A stretch of DNA of 64,000 bases from Parabacteroides sp. PM6-13 (GCF_029892605.1 NZ_JARXWF010000013.1:46290-110289), one strand, 5' to 3'. Positions 52,590 through 62,501 are shown, counted from the first letter of the stretch. Made by a program: numbers and translations. The notes: generated by a model from the sequence alone, not told the origin.

Positions 52590-54641
52590 ATGAGTAAACA
52601 AGGTAACATTGGGGTAACGAGTGAAAATATATTCCCCATTATCAAGAAGTTCCTCTACAGTGACAACGAAATCTTCCTGCGCGAAATTGTATCAAACGCA
52701 GTCGACGCGAGCCAGAAACTGAAGACGCTGGCATCGGTAGGCGATTTCAAAGGTGAAATGGGCGATCTGACAGTCCGTGTCAGTTTCGATGACGAGAAGA
52801 TCGTTGTTTCAGACCGTGGTATCGGTATGACGGCCGATGAGATCGATAAGTATATCAACCAGATCGCCTTCTCTGGTGCCGAAGAGTTTGTAGAGAAGTA
52901 TAAAAACGACGCGGCCTCAATCATTGGTCATTTCGGTTTAGGCTTTTACTCCTCTTTTATGGTCTCTAAACGGGTGGAGATTGTCACCAAATCGTACAAA
53001 GAGGGTGCTGTCGCTATGAAATGGAGCTGCGAGGGCGATCCTGAATACACCATGGAGGAAACTGAAAAGGCCGATCGTGGTACCGATATCATCATGTATA
53101 TCGACGATGAGAATAAAGATTTCCTTACCAAAGAGAAGTTGCTCGGTTTGTTGACTAAATATTGCCGCTTCCTGCCGGTATCGATCGCTTTCGGCAAGAA
53201 ACAGGAATGGAAAGATGGTAAATATGTCGACACGGAAGAAGATAACATCATCAACGACACCACACCGGCTTGGGTGCGCAAGCCGGCTGATATGACCGAC
53301 GAAGACTATCAGAAGTTCTACCGCGACCTCTATCCGATGGCGGAAGAGCCACTGTTCTGGATTCACCTGAATGTGGATTATCCGTTCAACCTGACAGGGA
53401 TTCTTTATTTCCCACGCATCAAGAGCAATATCGACCTGAACCGGAATAAGATCCAACTATACTGCAATCAGGTCTTTGTAACTGATTCGGTAGAAGGCAT
53501 CGTTCCGGAGTTTCTGACCCTGTTGCATGGTGTGCTCGATTCACCGGATATTCCATTGAATGTGTCGCGCTCCTATCTGCAGAGCGATCAGAATGTGAAA
53601 AAGATCTCCAACCATATATCCAAGAAGGTATCCGACCGCCTGGAAGAGATCTTCAAGAGCGACCGTCCTCAGTTTGAAGAGAAATGGGACAGTCTGAAAC
53701 TTTTCATCCAGTATGGTATGCTGAGCGACGAGAAGTTTTACGACCGCGCGGCTAAGTTTGCCCTGTTGAAAGATGTGGATAATACCTATTTCACTTTCGA
53801 GGAATACAAAACGTTGGTAAATGAGAATCAAACAGATAAAGAAGGAAACCTAATCTATCTCTACACCAACAACCGGGAAGAGCAGTATAGCTATATCCAT
53901 GCAGCGAAAGACAAAGGCTACAGCGTATTGTTTATGGATGGACAATTGGATGCGCACGTGATCGGGCAGTTGGAGCAGAAGTTTGAGAAGACACGTTTTG
54001 TGCGTGTCGACAGCGATACGGTTGATAACCTGATCCGCAAAAGCGATGCCAACAAGGTGACACTCGATGAAGAACAGCAGAACGCTTTGCGGCAGATGTT
54101 CAAGACGCAGCTTCCCCAGATCGAGAAAACAGAGTTTATGGTTACTTTCGAAGCCTTAGGCGAAAACAGTAATCCGGTGATGCTGACTCAAAGTGAATAT
54201 ATGCGCCGTATGCGTGAAATGGCGGCTATGCAACCTGGCATGTCTTTCTATGGCGAACTGCCCGACAGCTATAACCTGGTATTAAACACCGATCATGCGT
54301 TGGTGAAAAAAGTATTGGCGGATGAAGAGCTGGCTCTAAATGACAAGATCACGCCGATTGCTGCCGATATCAAAGGCTGGGAGGCTCGTCAGGCTGACCT
54401 TCAGGAGGCACAGAGTAAGAAGAAAGAGGAAGAAATCACCTCCGAAGAGAAAGAAGACAAGGCCAACACCGACAAAAAGTTGGAAGAACTGCGCGGACAG
54501 CGCGATGCGATCATCGCCGAATATGCCGGCACGAACAAAATGGTTAGTCAGTTGATCGACCTGGCTCTGTTGGCCAACGGCATGCTGAAAGGTGAAGCCC
54601 TCAGCCAGTTTATCAAGCGAAGTGTGCAGATGATTGAGTAA
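52590..54641 (+). CDS. htpG: Molecular chaperone HtpG (Hsp90)
   Basis: Cytoplasmic Hsp90 chaperone, 683 residues. GHKL ATPase motifs are intact: FLREIVSNAVDASQKLK, SDRGIGMTADEI, GHFGLGFYSSFMVS; the middle domain has NLTGILYFPRIK, LYCNQVFVTDSVEGIVPEFL and LNVSRSYLQ. The C-terminal part carries a charged coiled-coil insertion (QEAQSKKKEEEITSEEKEDK) found in Bacteroidetes HtpG. It is divergent from the antiporter; I could not place its promoter with confidence. A terminator follows. Confidence 0.96.
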   Translation: MSKQGNIGVTSENIFPIIKKFLYSDNEIFLREIVSNAVDASQKLKTLASVGDFKGEMGDLTVRVSFDDEKIVVSDRGIGMTADEIDKYINQIAFSGAEEFVEKYKNDAASIIGHFGLGFYSSFMVSKRVEIVTKSYKEGAVAMKWSCEGDPEYTMEETEKADRGTDIIMYIDDENKDFLTKEKLLGLLTKYCRFLPVSIAFGKKQEWKDGKYVDTEEDNIINDTTPAWVRKPADMTDEDYQKFYRDLYPMAEEPLFWIHLNVDYPFNLTGILYFPRIKSNIDLNRNKIQLYCNQVFVTDSVEGIVPEFLTLLHGVLDSPDIPLNVSRSYLQSDQNVKKISNHISKKVSDRLEEIFKSDRPQFEEKWDSLKLFIQYGMLSDEKFYDRAAKFALLKDVDNTYFTFEEYKTLVNENQTDKEGNLIYLYTNNREEQYSYIHAAKDKGYSVLFMDGQLDAHVIGQLEQKFEKTRFVRVDSDTVDNLIRKSDANKVTLDEEQQNALRQMFKTQLPQIEKTEFMVTFEALGENSNPVMLTQSEYMRRMREMAAMQPGMSFYGELPDSYNLVLNTDHALVKKVLADEELALNDKITPIAADIKGWEARQADLQEAQSKKKEEEITSEEKEDKANTDKKLEELRGQRDAIIAEYAGTNKMVSQLIDLALLANGMLKGEALSQFIKRSVQMIE

Positions 54642-54671
54642 TTATTTTACTTGTATTGTATAGATATAGAA

Positions 54672-54704
54672 AAAGGCTGCTTTCCCTTTCGGGAGGCAGC
54701 CTTT
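54672..54704 (+). terminator. Terminator of htpG
   Basis: AAAGGCTGC (54672-54680) and GCAGCCTTT (54696-54704), with a further partly paired TTTCCC/GGGAG inner stem, followed by CCTTTG. Confidence 0.75.
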
Positions 54705-54726
54705 CCTTTGAATCGAAAAAGTCACT

Positions 54727-55017
54727 TTACACTATAAATGTTTGAAACAGTTTGTTGTCTCCTAACTCATCATACGCCTTCATTTCTATTCCTTTCAGAT
54801 TGAAATAGGGCTTTACTCTGTCGTTCGCCTCAGGGACAAATATCTCTTCCACCTGTTCGGTGAGGGCCCAATTGGAGAGGGTGTTCAGATCGGCTGATGC
54901 CACATCCACATTTTCCACTCCTACTACCTTGTCATTCTCTACATCGAATACGATCACTCGACTGATACGGTCTTCGACCTCTTTCTGCTCTTGCCTTAAA
55001 ACTAATGCTATCCTCAT
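54727..55017 (-). CDS. Small NifX/NifB-C-terminal-like protein
   Basis: A 96-residue protein whose fold pattern resembles the dinitrogenase iron-molybdenum cofactor biosynthesis (NifX/NafY-like) family: MRIALVL start, VIVFDVENDKVVGVENV strand pair, a helix with NTLSNWALTEQVEEIFV, then VKPYFNLKGIEMKAYDEL. No nif gene is nearby, and the usual HFG-type metal motif is absent. Role unknown; stand-alone members of this fold exist in many anaerobes. Between htpG and an HU/SPOR gene, transcribed opposite to both. Confidence 0.6.
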   Translation of the reverse strand: MRIALVLRQEQKEVEDRISRVIVFDVENDKVVGVENVDVASADLNTLSNWALTEQVEEIFVPEANDRVKPYFNLKGIEMKAYDELGDNKLFQTFIV

Positions 55018-55155
55018 CTCTATATCAGTTAAATATTATACAGTAAATTTCGTACATTTAAAACGATTACAAAAGGTCCATATTGCAACATTTCTATTCC
55101 AAATAACAACTATTAAATAGAAATAGTTCCAATATCCCTCGATATTAATAGATCT

Positions 55156-55187
55156 TTTGGGTAAGTAACAAAAATTGGCTACCTTTG
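55156..55187 (+). promoter_or_regulatory. Promoter of HU-SPOR gene, close to the start codon
   Basis: TTTG at 55156-55159 and TACCTTTG at 55180-55187 with a 20-bp spacer. The box ends 5 bp before the ATG at 55193, leaving almost no 5' leader. Confidence 0.6.
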
Positions 55188-55192
55188 CACCT

Positions 55193-56152
55193 ATGCTTCG
55201 AATAACAAAACATATCGAACGGTTGCTATTGGTACATGATTGTGTGATTGTGCCCAAGGCGGGTGGTTTTGTATTACAAACTGTCGCCTCCTCCCGTGAG
55301 AAGGTGACGCATTTCTTCGAGCCGATGCATAAGGAGGTGGTCTTTAACTGTTCGCTGCAACACAACGATGGACTGTTGACAGAGTCCTATATGCAGTCCT
55401 ACAAGACCGATTTCCGTAAAGCTCAAATGATGGTGGAAGAAGATGTAGCTGAACTCCTGGCGCAACTCCGCCGTTTTAGGAAAGTGGCTTTCGAGCAATT
55501 AGGCTCCCTCACCCTGGGTGATGAAGGGCAGATCGTTTACCATCCGGCAAAAACAAATCACTTCAATGTAGATTATTACGGATTGCCTTCTTTCCATTTC
55601 CCGCAGCTTCCTATGATAGAGCGCGACGAAACAGGGGTTATTCTTCCGGAAAAGCAAAAGAAAGACGTGTTCTACCTGCCTGTCAATATGCGGTTTGTGC
55701 GTAGCGCTGTCGCCGTGGCGGCTGCCATTGTCCTGTTCCTGATCATATCAACGCCGGTAACAGATGTGCAGCAATCGGCCTATACCGCCAGTATGATTCC
55801 ACATGAACTGTTGAATAAGATGCCGGCAGAGACGGTTTCGATTGGAGAATCGCTTGAGGTGGTGGCAGAAACTGAACCGAATACAAAAGAGGAAGCTATG
55901 CCGGAACCGGCAAAAAGTACTAAGAATTACCACATTGTTATCGGAAGTTTCCCGAACGAAGCAAAGGCAAACGAATATCTTTCAACGCTTGACCTCGATC
56001 AATATCCGTATATCGGAACCATAGTCAAAGATGGTCGCTATCGGGTGTATGCCAATACATTCGACAACAAACAGGATGCGGAGTCTTTTCTTAGCTCCAT
56101 CCGGGAATCTGAAAAGCACAAAGAAGCCTGGTTGTTTGTCAGCCGCAATTAA
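55193..56152 (+). CDS. HU-CCDC81-type plus SPOR domain membrane protein
   Basis: A 319-residue inner-membrane protein. The N-terminal half has the two bacterial HU-CCDC81 domains (LVHDCVIVPKAGGFVLQ and VAFEQLGSLTLGDEGQIVY), so it may contact DNA. One membrane helix (about 173-193, SAVAVAAAIVLFLIIST) leads to a periplasmic C-terminal SPOR domain (NYHIVIGSFPNEAKANEYLS) that would bind denuded peptidoglycan at the septum. It may link chromosome and division site in Bacteroidetes; that is inferred. The start at 55193 is set by the -7 box 5 bp upstream; the frame-open ATG at 55175 lies before the box. Confidence 0.85.
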   Translation: MLRITKHIERLLLVHDCVIVPKAGGFVLQTVASSREKVTHFFEPMHKEVVFNCSLQHNDGLLTESYMQSYKTDFRKAQMMVEEDVAELLAQLRRFRKVAFEQLGSLTLGDEGQIVYHPAKTNHFNVDYYGLPSFHFPQLPMIERDETGVILPEKQKKDVFYLPVNMRFVRSAVAVAAAIVLFLIISTPVTDVQQSAYTASMIPHELLNKMPAETVSIGESLEVVAETEPNTKEEAMPEPAKSTKNYHIVIGSFPNEAKANEYLSTLDLDQYPYIGTIVKDGRYRVYANTFDNKQDAESFLSSIRESEKHKEAWLFVSRN

Positions 56153-56156
56153 GGAT

Positions 56157-56339
56157 TCACTCCTTCTCGTCCCCCTTCTTTTTCTTCTTTGATCGTCCGG
56201 CTTTACGCAAGGCCTGATCCAGGATGTATTGAATCTGGCCGTTTGTGCTGCGGAACTCGTCCGCAGCCCATTTTTCAATAGCCTCCATCATCTCAGCATC
56301 AATCCGCAATATGAAGCTTTTATTCTCTTTTTTGGCCAT
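56157..56339 (-). CDS. Arc-type ribbon-helix-helix protein
   Basis: A 60-residue protein: a strand KSFILRIDAEMMEAIEKWAA, a helix-turn-helix pair (STNGQIQYILDQALRK), and a Lys-rich C-terminus (SKKKKKGD) that may bind DNA or RNA. This fits the Arc/MetJ ribbon-helix-helix fold. It lies 21 bp after the SPFH gene, a pairing that recurs in Bacteroidetes, and likely sits in its operon. Target unknown. Confidence 0.82.
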   Translation of the reverse strand: MAKKENKSFILRIDAEMMEAIEKWAADEFRSTNGQIQYILDQALRKAGRSKKKKKGDEKE

Positions 56340-56360
56340 TTTCAGTTACAGTTTTTTTGT

Positions 56361-57308
56361 TTAATGATGCAGGGTTCCTGTGTTGAGTACCGGCGTGGCC
56401 GCTTCATCGGCACAGAGAACAACCAATAGATTGCTTACCATAGCAGCTTTCTTTTCTTCGTCCAGATCAACGATTTCTTCTTTTGCCAATTTATCCAAAG
56501 CGAGCTGAACCATGCTCACCGCGCCTTCTACAATTTTTTCCCGGGCAGCGATGATGGCATCGGCCTGCTGGCGACGCAGCATAACTCCAGCAATTTCAGC
56601 AGCATAAGCCAGGTAGTTGATGCGGGCTTCGATGATCTCGATACCGGCAATCGCCAGGCGACTGTTGAGTTCTTCCTCCAGTTTGCGCGCCACTTCTCCA
56701 TCATCAGATCGAAGCGTAACATTATCTCCCTCCGCTTCATGCGAATCATAGGCATACATGCCGGCGATCTTACGCAAAGCAGCGTCGCTCTGAATCGTAA
56801 CAAAGTTCTCGAAACTCTGCATATGTTTTGACAGTTCGGCGGAGGTTCCGATCGTTACTGTGCCGGCTTGTACAACGGAGAACGAAGAAGAGTCGATATT
56901 AAACATCGCTTTGTAGGTGTCTTTCACTCTCCATACCATAACGGCTCCGATCATCACCGGATTACCCACCTTGTCGTTCACCTTGATAGGTGCAGCATCC
57001 AGGTTGCGGGCGCGCAGGGTTATCTTTTTCTTATTGTAGAAAGGATTCACCCACATAAACCCGTTTTCCGTAATAGTCCCTTTGTATTTTCCGAAGAAAA
57101 CCATCACCCGCGCATCGTTTGGCTCAATAGTCATAAAGCCCATCAGGCAGATGAACAATGTAAACAGGCCGACTATGCCGACGAGAACACTCCAGGTCAG
57201 TCCCAAAGTAATAAGATAAATAAACCCTGCCAACAAGATAAACCAAGCAGTCAGGGCGGCAAAGCCTGACATTTTCACGCCTTTAAAAACAGTTTCTGAT
57301 GCTTTCAT
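56361..57308 (-). CDS. SPFH/Band-7 domain membrane protein
   Basis: A 315-residue membrane protein: two closely packed hydrophobic segments near the N-terminus (about 14-55), then an SPFH domain (about 60-240; PNDARVMVFFGKYKGTI, KVGNPVMIGAVMVWRVKDTY) and a helical tail with repeated Ala/Glu and VRQQADAI-like residues (MLRRQQADAIIAAREKIV) for oligomer formation. SPFH proteins make membrane microdomain scaffolds or regulate proteases such as FtsH; the specific role is unknown. Cotranscribed with the RHH protein 21 bp downstream. Confidence 0.88.
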   Translation of the reverse strand: MKASETVFKGVKMSGFAALTAWFILLAGFIYLITLGLTWSVLVGIVGLFTLFICLMGFMTIEPNDARVMVFFGKYKGTITENGFMWVNPFYNKKKITLRARNLDAAPIKVNDKVGNPVMIGAVMVWRVKDTYKAMFNIDSSSFSVVQAGTVTIGTSAELSKHMQSFENFVTIQSDAALRKIAGMYAYDSHEAEGDNVTLRSDDGEVARKLEEELNSRLAIAGIEIIEARINYLAYAAEIAGVMLRRQQADAIIAAREKIVEGAVSMVQLALDKLAKEEIVDLDEEKKAAMVSNLLVVLCADEAATPVLNTGTLHH

Positions 57309-57425
57309 GATTTGATTTTGTTATGATATTAAAATGATATCACAAATGAAAGCATATTTTTTTGAAAATGCAAATGATTTCATAGAATTTGTATCTTTTG
57401 ATAAGATAGGATGCGTTTCGGCTAT

Positions 57426-57464
57426 TCAAGCAAGCTTGATTGCGCTCAACTTTCACTATCTTTG
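57426..57464 (+). promoter_or_regulatory. Promoter of PIF1-TPR helicase with shared 23-bp element
   Basis: 57426-57448 is identical over 23 bases to the minus-strand element at 11943-11965 (core CAAGCAAGCTTGATTG), and TATCTTTG at 57457-57464 is at the same offset as the other promoter's -7 box. The box ends 8 bp before the ATG at 57473. Confidence 0.7.
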
Positions 57465-57472
57465 TCGATATT

Positions 57473-59488
57473 ATGAGTGCTGAGTTCGAGTTCCAATTAG
57501 ATACAGATAATAGCGAGTTTCAAAACGCGTTGCAATTGATCACGCATACGCGCCAGTCGGTCTTCCTGACCGGCAAGGCGGGGACAGGAAAATCGACCTT
57601 TCTGAAATATATCTGTAAGCATACCAAAAAGAAACATGTCGTACTGGCGCCTACCGGTATTGCCGCCATCAACGCGGAAGGGGTTACGATGCACTCTTTC
57701 TTTAAGTTGCCCTTTCGCCCGATGATGCCCGACGATCCGGATCTGAGCACAAAAAGCGGACGCATATTCGAATTCTTTAAATACCAGAAGAAGCACCGGA
57801 AGCTGATTCAGGAGATCGAACTGATTATTATCGACGAGATTTCTATGGTACGGGCGGATACTATCGATACGATAGACCGCATTCTACGGGTATTTTCCGG
57901 CAATACGCGTCTGCCTTTCGGCGGCAAGCAACTATTGTTTGTCGGCGATATTTTCCAGTTAGAGCCGGTGGTTCCTTCCGATCAGAAGGAGATACTGAGT
58001 CTTTTCTATGCCACGCCCTTCTTTTTCTCGGCCAGGGTATTCAAGGAAATCAACCTGGTGCCGATCGAATTGCAGAAGGTCTATCGCCAGACCGATCCGG
58101 TATTCATCGATATCCTGGATCATATACGCAACAATGCAGCCCATAAGCAGCATCTGGAGGTATTGAATACCCGCTTTTTCCCTCAGTTCGAACCGCGCAA
58201 TGAAGATATGTACATCACATTGGCCACCCGACGCGACCAGGTCGACTTTATCAATGAGCGCAAACTCAAAGAGTTGCAGGGAGAAGAGTTTGTCTCTGTG
58301 GGCCGTATCGACGGGGACTTCCCCGAAGCCTCCCTCCCCACCCAGCTTAACCTGGCCATTAAGGAGCAGGCACAGGTGATCTTTATCGATAACGATCACG
58401 AGCGTCGCTGGGTAAACGGCACGATCGGCATGGTTTCCGGGATCGATGAGAACGGCAATGTGTATGTGATGCTGGAGAATGGCTCTGAACATTTGGTGGA
58501 AATGACCTCCTGGCGCAACTATCGCTATAAATATAATGAAAAGGAAAAACGGGTGAAAGAAGAGATTATCGGCACCTTCGAGCAGCTCCCTATCCGTCTG
58601 GCCTGGGCCATTACCGTACACAAAAGCCAGGGGCTCACCTTCAGTCGTGTCGTAGTCGACCTGACCGGCGGTGTTTTTGCCGGTGGACAGACATACGTTG
58701 CCCTCAGTCGTTGCACTTCATTGGAAGGATTAGTCTTACGAAACCGCATCTCTTTCCACGATATCTTTGTGCGCAAAGAGATTGTAGCCTTCAGTCAACG
58801 CTTTAATAATCCGCAACTGATAGAAAACAGCTTCCGCGAGAGTGAAGCCGAACTGCAATATGCACAAGCCGCTCTTAGCTTTAATAAGGGGGATATGAAA
58901 ACGGCGGTGGAATCGTTTGCCGCAGCCATCGAAAAGCGGAATGAACTAAAAAGCGAAGAGGTACAGCGTTTGTTGCGTTTCAAACTGGGCAAGATCAATA
59001 CCCTGACGGAACAGAACAAAAAACTAAAAGAGGAACTGCATGCCCTACGTGAAGTACAAAAGGAGTATGCCCATGAATATTATCTGATGGGCAACGAATG
59101 TGTTACGAAAGCCCGTGATGCTCGTGCCGCTATCCGCAATTTCGATAAAGCCCTCAAACTCGATCCAACCTTTGTGGATGCCTGGGTGCGCAAAGGCATT
59201 ACTCTGGCTGATTTAGAGGAAGAATACGACGCCTTGTCATGTTTTAATCAAGCGGTAAAGCTTAGTCCCAACTCCTTCAAGGCGCACTATAACCGAGGGA
59301 AATGCTATTTGCATATAAAGTATTACGAAGAGGCAATGGCTGATCTATACAAAGCCGTGTCTTTAAAACCCAAGCATCCCCCCGCACATGAATACCTGTC
59401 CGAGGCATACCGCCATCTGGGAGAAGAAGAATTGGCTCAAAAGCACCAGGATATTGCCAATGAATTGCGGGAAGAAAGAGGGCGATAA
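57473..59488 (+). CDS. PIF1/RecD-like helicase with C-terminal TPR repeats
   Basis: A 671-residue ATP-dependent DNA helicase. Motif I GKAGTGKS (34-41), motif II IIIDEISMV, motif III FVGDIFQLEPV and the C-terminal UvrD-type segment (WAITVHKSQGLTFSRVVVDL, YVALSRCTSLEG) are all present, the set of the PIF1/RecD2 superfamily 1B. After about 460 residues come a helical linker and three to four TPR units (about 540-660; YYLMGNECVTKARDARAA, DAWVRKGITLADLEEEYDA, KAHYNRGKCYLHIKYYEEAM), probably for binding a partner. It starts at 57473 because the -7 box lies 8 bp upstream. The promoter shares an element with the kinase operon. Confidence 0.88.
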   Translation: MSAEFEFQLDTDNSEFQNALQLITHTRQSVFLTGKAGTGKSTFLKYICKHTKKKHVVLAPTGIAAINAEGVTMHSFFKLPFRPMMPDDPDLSTKSGRIFEFFKYQKKHRKLIQEIELIIIDEISMVRADTIDTIDRILRVFSGNTRLPFGGKQLLFVGDIFQLEPVVPSDQKEILSLFYATPFFFSARVFKEINLVPIELQKVYRQTDPVFIDILDHIRNNAAHKQHLEVLNTRFFPQFEPRNEDMYITLATRRDQVDFINERKLKELQGEEFVSVGRIDGDFPEASLPTQLNLAIKEQAQVIFIDNDHERRWVNGTIGMVSGIDENGNVYVMLENGSEHLVEMTSWRNYRYKYNEKEKRVKEEIIGTFEQLPIRLAWAITVHKSQGLTFSRVVVDLTGGVFAGGQTYVALSRCTSLEGLVLRNRISFHDIFVRKEIVAFSQRFNNPQLIENSFRESEAELQYAQAALSFNKGDMKTAVESFAAAIEKRNELKSEEVQRLLRFKLGKINTLTEQNKKLKEELHALREVQKEYAHEYYLMGNECVTKARDARAAIRNFDKALKLDPTFVDAWVRKGITLADLEEEYDALSCFNQAVKLSPNSFKAHYNRGKCYLHIKYYEEAMADLYKAVSLKPKHPPAHEYLSEAYRHLGEEELAQKHQDIANELREERGR

Positions 59489-59513
59489 GTCTGAAAAACT
59501 TAAAAAAGACTCA

Positions 59514-60110
59514 TTATAAACTCTTATTAATCTCTTCAATATAATTCAACACCTCGTCGCGGCCATCCCTCTTTTCTGAGGAGGTTACGAATATCGGAGG
59601 CAGCTCTTCCCAGACTTCAAGCAGCTTTTCTGTGTAGGCTTCCAGGTTCTCGGTAAGGCGTGAATTACTGAGTTTATCGATCTTGGTAAAGATAATCGCA
59701 AAAGGGATGCCGTTTTCGCCCAACCACTCCATAAACTCCAGGTCTATTTTCTGTGGACTATGCCGGCAATCCAAAAGCACAAACAGGTTGGTCATAGCCT
59801 CCCGTTCCAGGATATAGTTTTCGATGATCTTCTGTATCCGTTCGCGTCCCTCTTTTCCGCGCTGGGCATAGCCATAGCCGGGCAGGTCGACCAGATACCA
59901 TTCATCGTTGATCAGGAAATGGTTGATCAACTGCGTCTTCCCCGGCTTCTGCGAAGTCATTGCCAAGCCTTTGCGGTTGGTCAGCATATTGATCAGGGAG
60001 GATTTCCCTACATTACTGCGCCCGATAAAGGCATATTCGGGTCTGTTATCTTGCGGACACTTCGTTACATCCGTATTACTAATGACAAATTCAGCACTTT
60101 TGATTTCCAT
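59514..60110 (-). CDS. engB: Ribosome biogenesis GTPase EngB (YihA/YsxC)
   Basis: Small GTPase of 198 residues needed for 50S subunit assembly. G1 GRSNVGKSS (30-38), G2 Thr near 59 in KPGKTQ, G3 DLPGYG (75-80), G4 FTKID and G5 VTSSEK are intact. I start at 60110 ([10 protein letters not shown]); the longer frame at 60176 overlaps the symporter gene. It follows the sodium-solute symporter gene by 19 bp and may be read from its promoter. Confidence 0.94.
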   Translation of the reverse strand: MEIKSAEFVISNTDVTKCPQDNRPEYAFIGRSNVGKSSLINMLTNRKGLAMTSQKPGKTQLINHFLINDEWYLVDLPGYGYAQRGKEGRERIQKIIENYILEREAMTNLFVLLDCRHSPQKIDLEFMEWLGENGIPFAIIFTKIDKLSNSRLTENLEAYTEKLLEVWEELPPIFVTSSEKRDGRDEVLNYIEEINKSL

Positions 60111-60129
60111 TTCTTCGTCTTTTAATTGA

Positions 60130-61605
60130 TTATTTCCCGGAGGGTTCTTTCGGCAACAGGCTTCTGCGGACAGCACTTATCCATAAACCGGCAAAGGTAA
60201 TCAGCCCGTTCAACATCAACATCTCATAGCCAAAACGATACCCCGTATAATGAGTAACTAATTGATCGGTTGCAAAACAGATCAACGGCGATGCAATACA
60301 AATATAAGGAACATATTTATCGCGCGGACGTCGGCGGGTAAACAAACCAAACACAAACAGTCCGAGCAATGGCCCGTAGGTATAAGAAGCAATCATGTAG
60401 ATAGCATCAATAACCGATCTGTTATTCACCGCTTTAAATACGATTATGATAAGGGCAAACAAGACAGAAATCAATAAATGCACCTTCAGGCGCGTACGCT
60501 TGGCCTTCCCGGCTTCCTCGCGTTCGATCCCCAGAATATCCACGCAGAACGAGGTGGTCAGTGCCGTCAATGCCGAATCGGCACTACTGAATGCAGCCGC
60601 AATAATACCGATGGTAAAGAATATCAGGATACTATTACCCAACATACCCGAAGCACAAAACATCGGTAATATGTCGTCGTTCATCTCCGGCAGGGCGATC
60701 TGTTGCTGTTGAGCAAAGACAATCAACAACACCCCTAAGCAGAGAAAGAGAAAATTCACCGGCGTAAAGGCAAAGCCGTATGTGTACATATTCTTTTGTG
60801 CCGCGCGTAAGTTCTTACAGGAAAGGTTCTTTTGCATCATATCCTGATCGAGTCCCGTCATCACAATGGTTATAAATATCCCGCTAAAAAACTGTTTGGC
60901 AAAATGCTGAGTGCTGTGCCAGTCATCGAACTCAAAGATCCGGAAATGAGGACTCGAAGCGATCGTATCGACCATGCCCCGCATATCCAATCCCATTTGA
61001 TCTTTTACTTGCCAAATAATCAGTATCAGCATACCTATCAAGCAGATAGCCTGCAAGGTATCTGTCCAAATAATGGTTTTGATCCCACTGCGAAAGGTAT
61101 ATAACCAGACAAGAAAAATACTGATCACCACCGTCACCCCAAACGGAATATGCCAGGCACTAAACACATAATTCTGCAATATAAGCACCACCAGATAGAG
61201 CCGTGCGGCCGCTCCTACTATTTTGGAAAGCAAAAAGAAGGAGGCCCCTGTTTTATACCCCCTCTGCCCTATCCTAACCTTGAGGTACGAATAAATTGTC
61301 GTCAGTTTCAGTTTGTAATATAATGGCAGTAATATCTTCGCAATCAGGATGTATCCAACAAAAAAGCCCAACACTGTCTGCATATAGGTCATATCAATCG
61401 ACCGCACCATGCCCGGCACCGACACAAAAGTGACGCCCGATAGCGAGGTCCCGATCATACCGATCGATACAATCAGCCAGGGCGACTGACGATTGCCCAG
61501 AAAGAAGGCATCGTTCCCGCTGTTTTTCCGTCCGGTTATCCAGGCGATTAAAAGAAGGAGACAAAAATAGGCTATAATAATCAGAAGAATGACGGAACTA
61601 CTCAT
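60130..61605 (-). CDS. Sodium:solute symporter (SSS family)
   Basis: Inner-membrane symporter of 491 residues, about 13 helices. Family signature regions are visible: [16 protein letters not shown] near helix 2, [14 protein letters not shown] and [20 protein letters not shown] in helix 9-10 that carry sodium-site Ser/Thr. Substrate (sugar, amino acid or other) cannot be read. Start 61605 ([14 protein letters not shown]) is preferred because the -7 box TACCTTTG lies at 61623-61630; the longer frame begins inside the box. Confidence 0.9.
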   Translation of the reverse strand: MSSSVILLIIIAYFCLLLLIAWITGRKNSGNDAFFLGNRQSPWLIVSIGMIGTSLSGVTFVSVPGMVRSIDMTYMQTVLGFFVGYILIAKILLPLYYKLKLTTIYSYLKVRIGQRGYKTGASFFLLSKIVGAAARLYLVVLILQNYVFSAWHIPFGVTVVISIFLVWLYTFRSGIKTIIWTDTLQAICLIGMLILIIWQVKDQMGLDMRGMVDTIASSPHFRIFEFDDWHSTQHFAKQFFSGIFITIVMTGLDQDMMQKNLSCKNLRAAQKNMYTYGFAFTPVNFLFLCLGVLLIVFAQQQQIALPEMNDDILPMFCASGMLGNSILIFFTIGIIAAAFSSADSALTALTTSFCVDILGIEREEAGKAKRTRLKVHLLISVLFALIIIVFKAVNNRSVIDAIYMIASYTYGPLLGLFVFGLFTRRRPRDKYVPYICIASPLICFATDQLVTHYTGYRFGYEMLMLNGLITFAGLWISAVRRSLLPKEPSGK

Positions 61606-61622
61606 GCAGAATAAATTTCGCA

Positions 61623-61630
61623 CAAAGGTA
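61623..61630 (-). promoter_or_regulatory. -7 box of symporter-engB operon
   Basis: Minus-strand TACCTTTG (61630-61623), 17 bp before the chosen start at 61605. Confidence 0.55.
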
Positions 61631-61704
61631 GGGATAATTGTGAGAAAAACCTCGATTTAGCGAACATCCGGCTGTTGAAAAGGTTTATACAACAAATAAA
61701 TCCT

Positions 61705-61712
61705 TACATTTG
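61705..61712 (+). promoter_or_regulatory. -7 box of glycosyltransferase-pyrC operon
   Basis: TACATTTG (61705-61712), 24 bp before the start codon at 61737; no -33 box at normal distance. Confidence 0.55.
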
Positions 61713-61736
61713 TAATCTAATCCAATTGAAAGCAAA

Positions 61737-62501
61737 ATGAATAAGTCGGATAGTATCGTTATCATTCCCACCTACAACGAGAAAGAGAACATTGAAAATA
61801 TTATCCGGGCCGTTTTTGGTCTGGAGAAGGTTTTTCATATCCTGATTATTGATGATGGCTCGCCCGACGGGACAGCTGCTATCGTCAAGAGGATGCAAGA
61901 GGAGTTTCCCGAGCGTCTGTTTATTGTGGAACGCGAAGGAAAACAAGGGCTTGGCACCGCTTATATCCGGGGATTCCAATGGGCATTGGAACATACCTAC
62001 GGGTATATCTTTGAGATGGATGCCGATTTCAGCCATAACCCGAACGATTTGATTCCCCTTTATGAGGCGTGTGCCCTAAAGGGAGCCGACGTATCGATCG
62101 GATCGCGCTATATCGATGGCGTGAATGTGGTAAACTGGCCCTTAGGGCGTGTGTTGATGTCCTATTTTGCTTCTATGTATGTCCGTATCGTGACAGGTAT
62201 GAAAATCAAAGACACCACGGCGGGATTCAAGTGTTATCGCCGGGAGGTATTGGAGACAATCGAACTGGAGAAGATTCATTTCAAAGGGTATGCCTTCCAG
62301 GTAGAGATGAAATTCACCGCCTATAAATGCGGATTCACATTGGCGGAAGTGCCTATTATCTTTGTAAACCGGGTATTGGGTGTATCAAAGATGAACAGCT
62401 CGATCTTCGGAGAGGCGCTGTTCGGGGTGCTCAAACTCAAATGGTGGAGCTTCTTCCGCAAATATCCTCAGAAGCAAAAGAAAGCAATCGCAAACGTATG
62501 A
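61737..62501 (+). CDS. Polyprenol-phosphate mannosyl/glucosyltransferase (GT2)
   Basis: A 254-residue family-2 glycosyltransferase without membrane helices, of the dolichol-phosphate mannose synthase type. The nucleotide-sugar motifs [31 protein letters not shown] (the DxD) and [15 protein letters not shown] are intact. It transfers a hexose from a nucleotide sugar to a lipid carrier, usually for glycan or lipid modification in the envelope. It overlaps the dihydroorotase start by 4 bp (ATGA), so the two are cotranscribed and translation-coupled. Confidence 0.9.
   Translation: MNKSDSIVIIPTYNEKENIENIIRAVFGLEKVFHILIIDDGSPDGTAAIVKRMQEEFPERLFIVEREGKQGLGTAYIRGFQWALEHTYGYIFEMDADFSHNPNDLIPLYEACALKGADVSIGSRYIDGVNVVNWPLGRVLMSYFASMYVRIVTGMKIKDTTAGFKCYRREVLETIELEKIHFKGYAFQVEMKFTAYKCGFTLAEVPIIFVNRVLGVSKMNSSIFGEALFGVLKLKWWSFFRKYPQKQKKAIANV

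Noticed and set aside
54727..55017. Part of a nitrogen-fixation cluster
   Set aside because: No nif genes in the window and key residues are missing.
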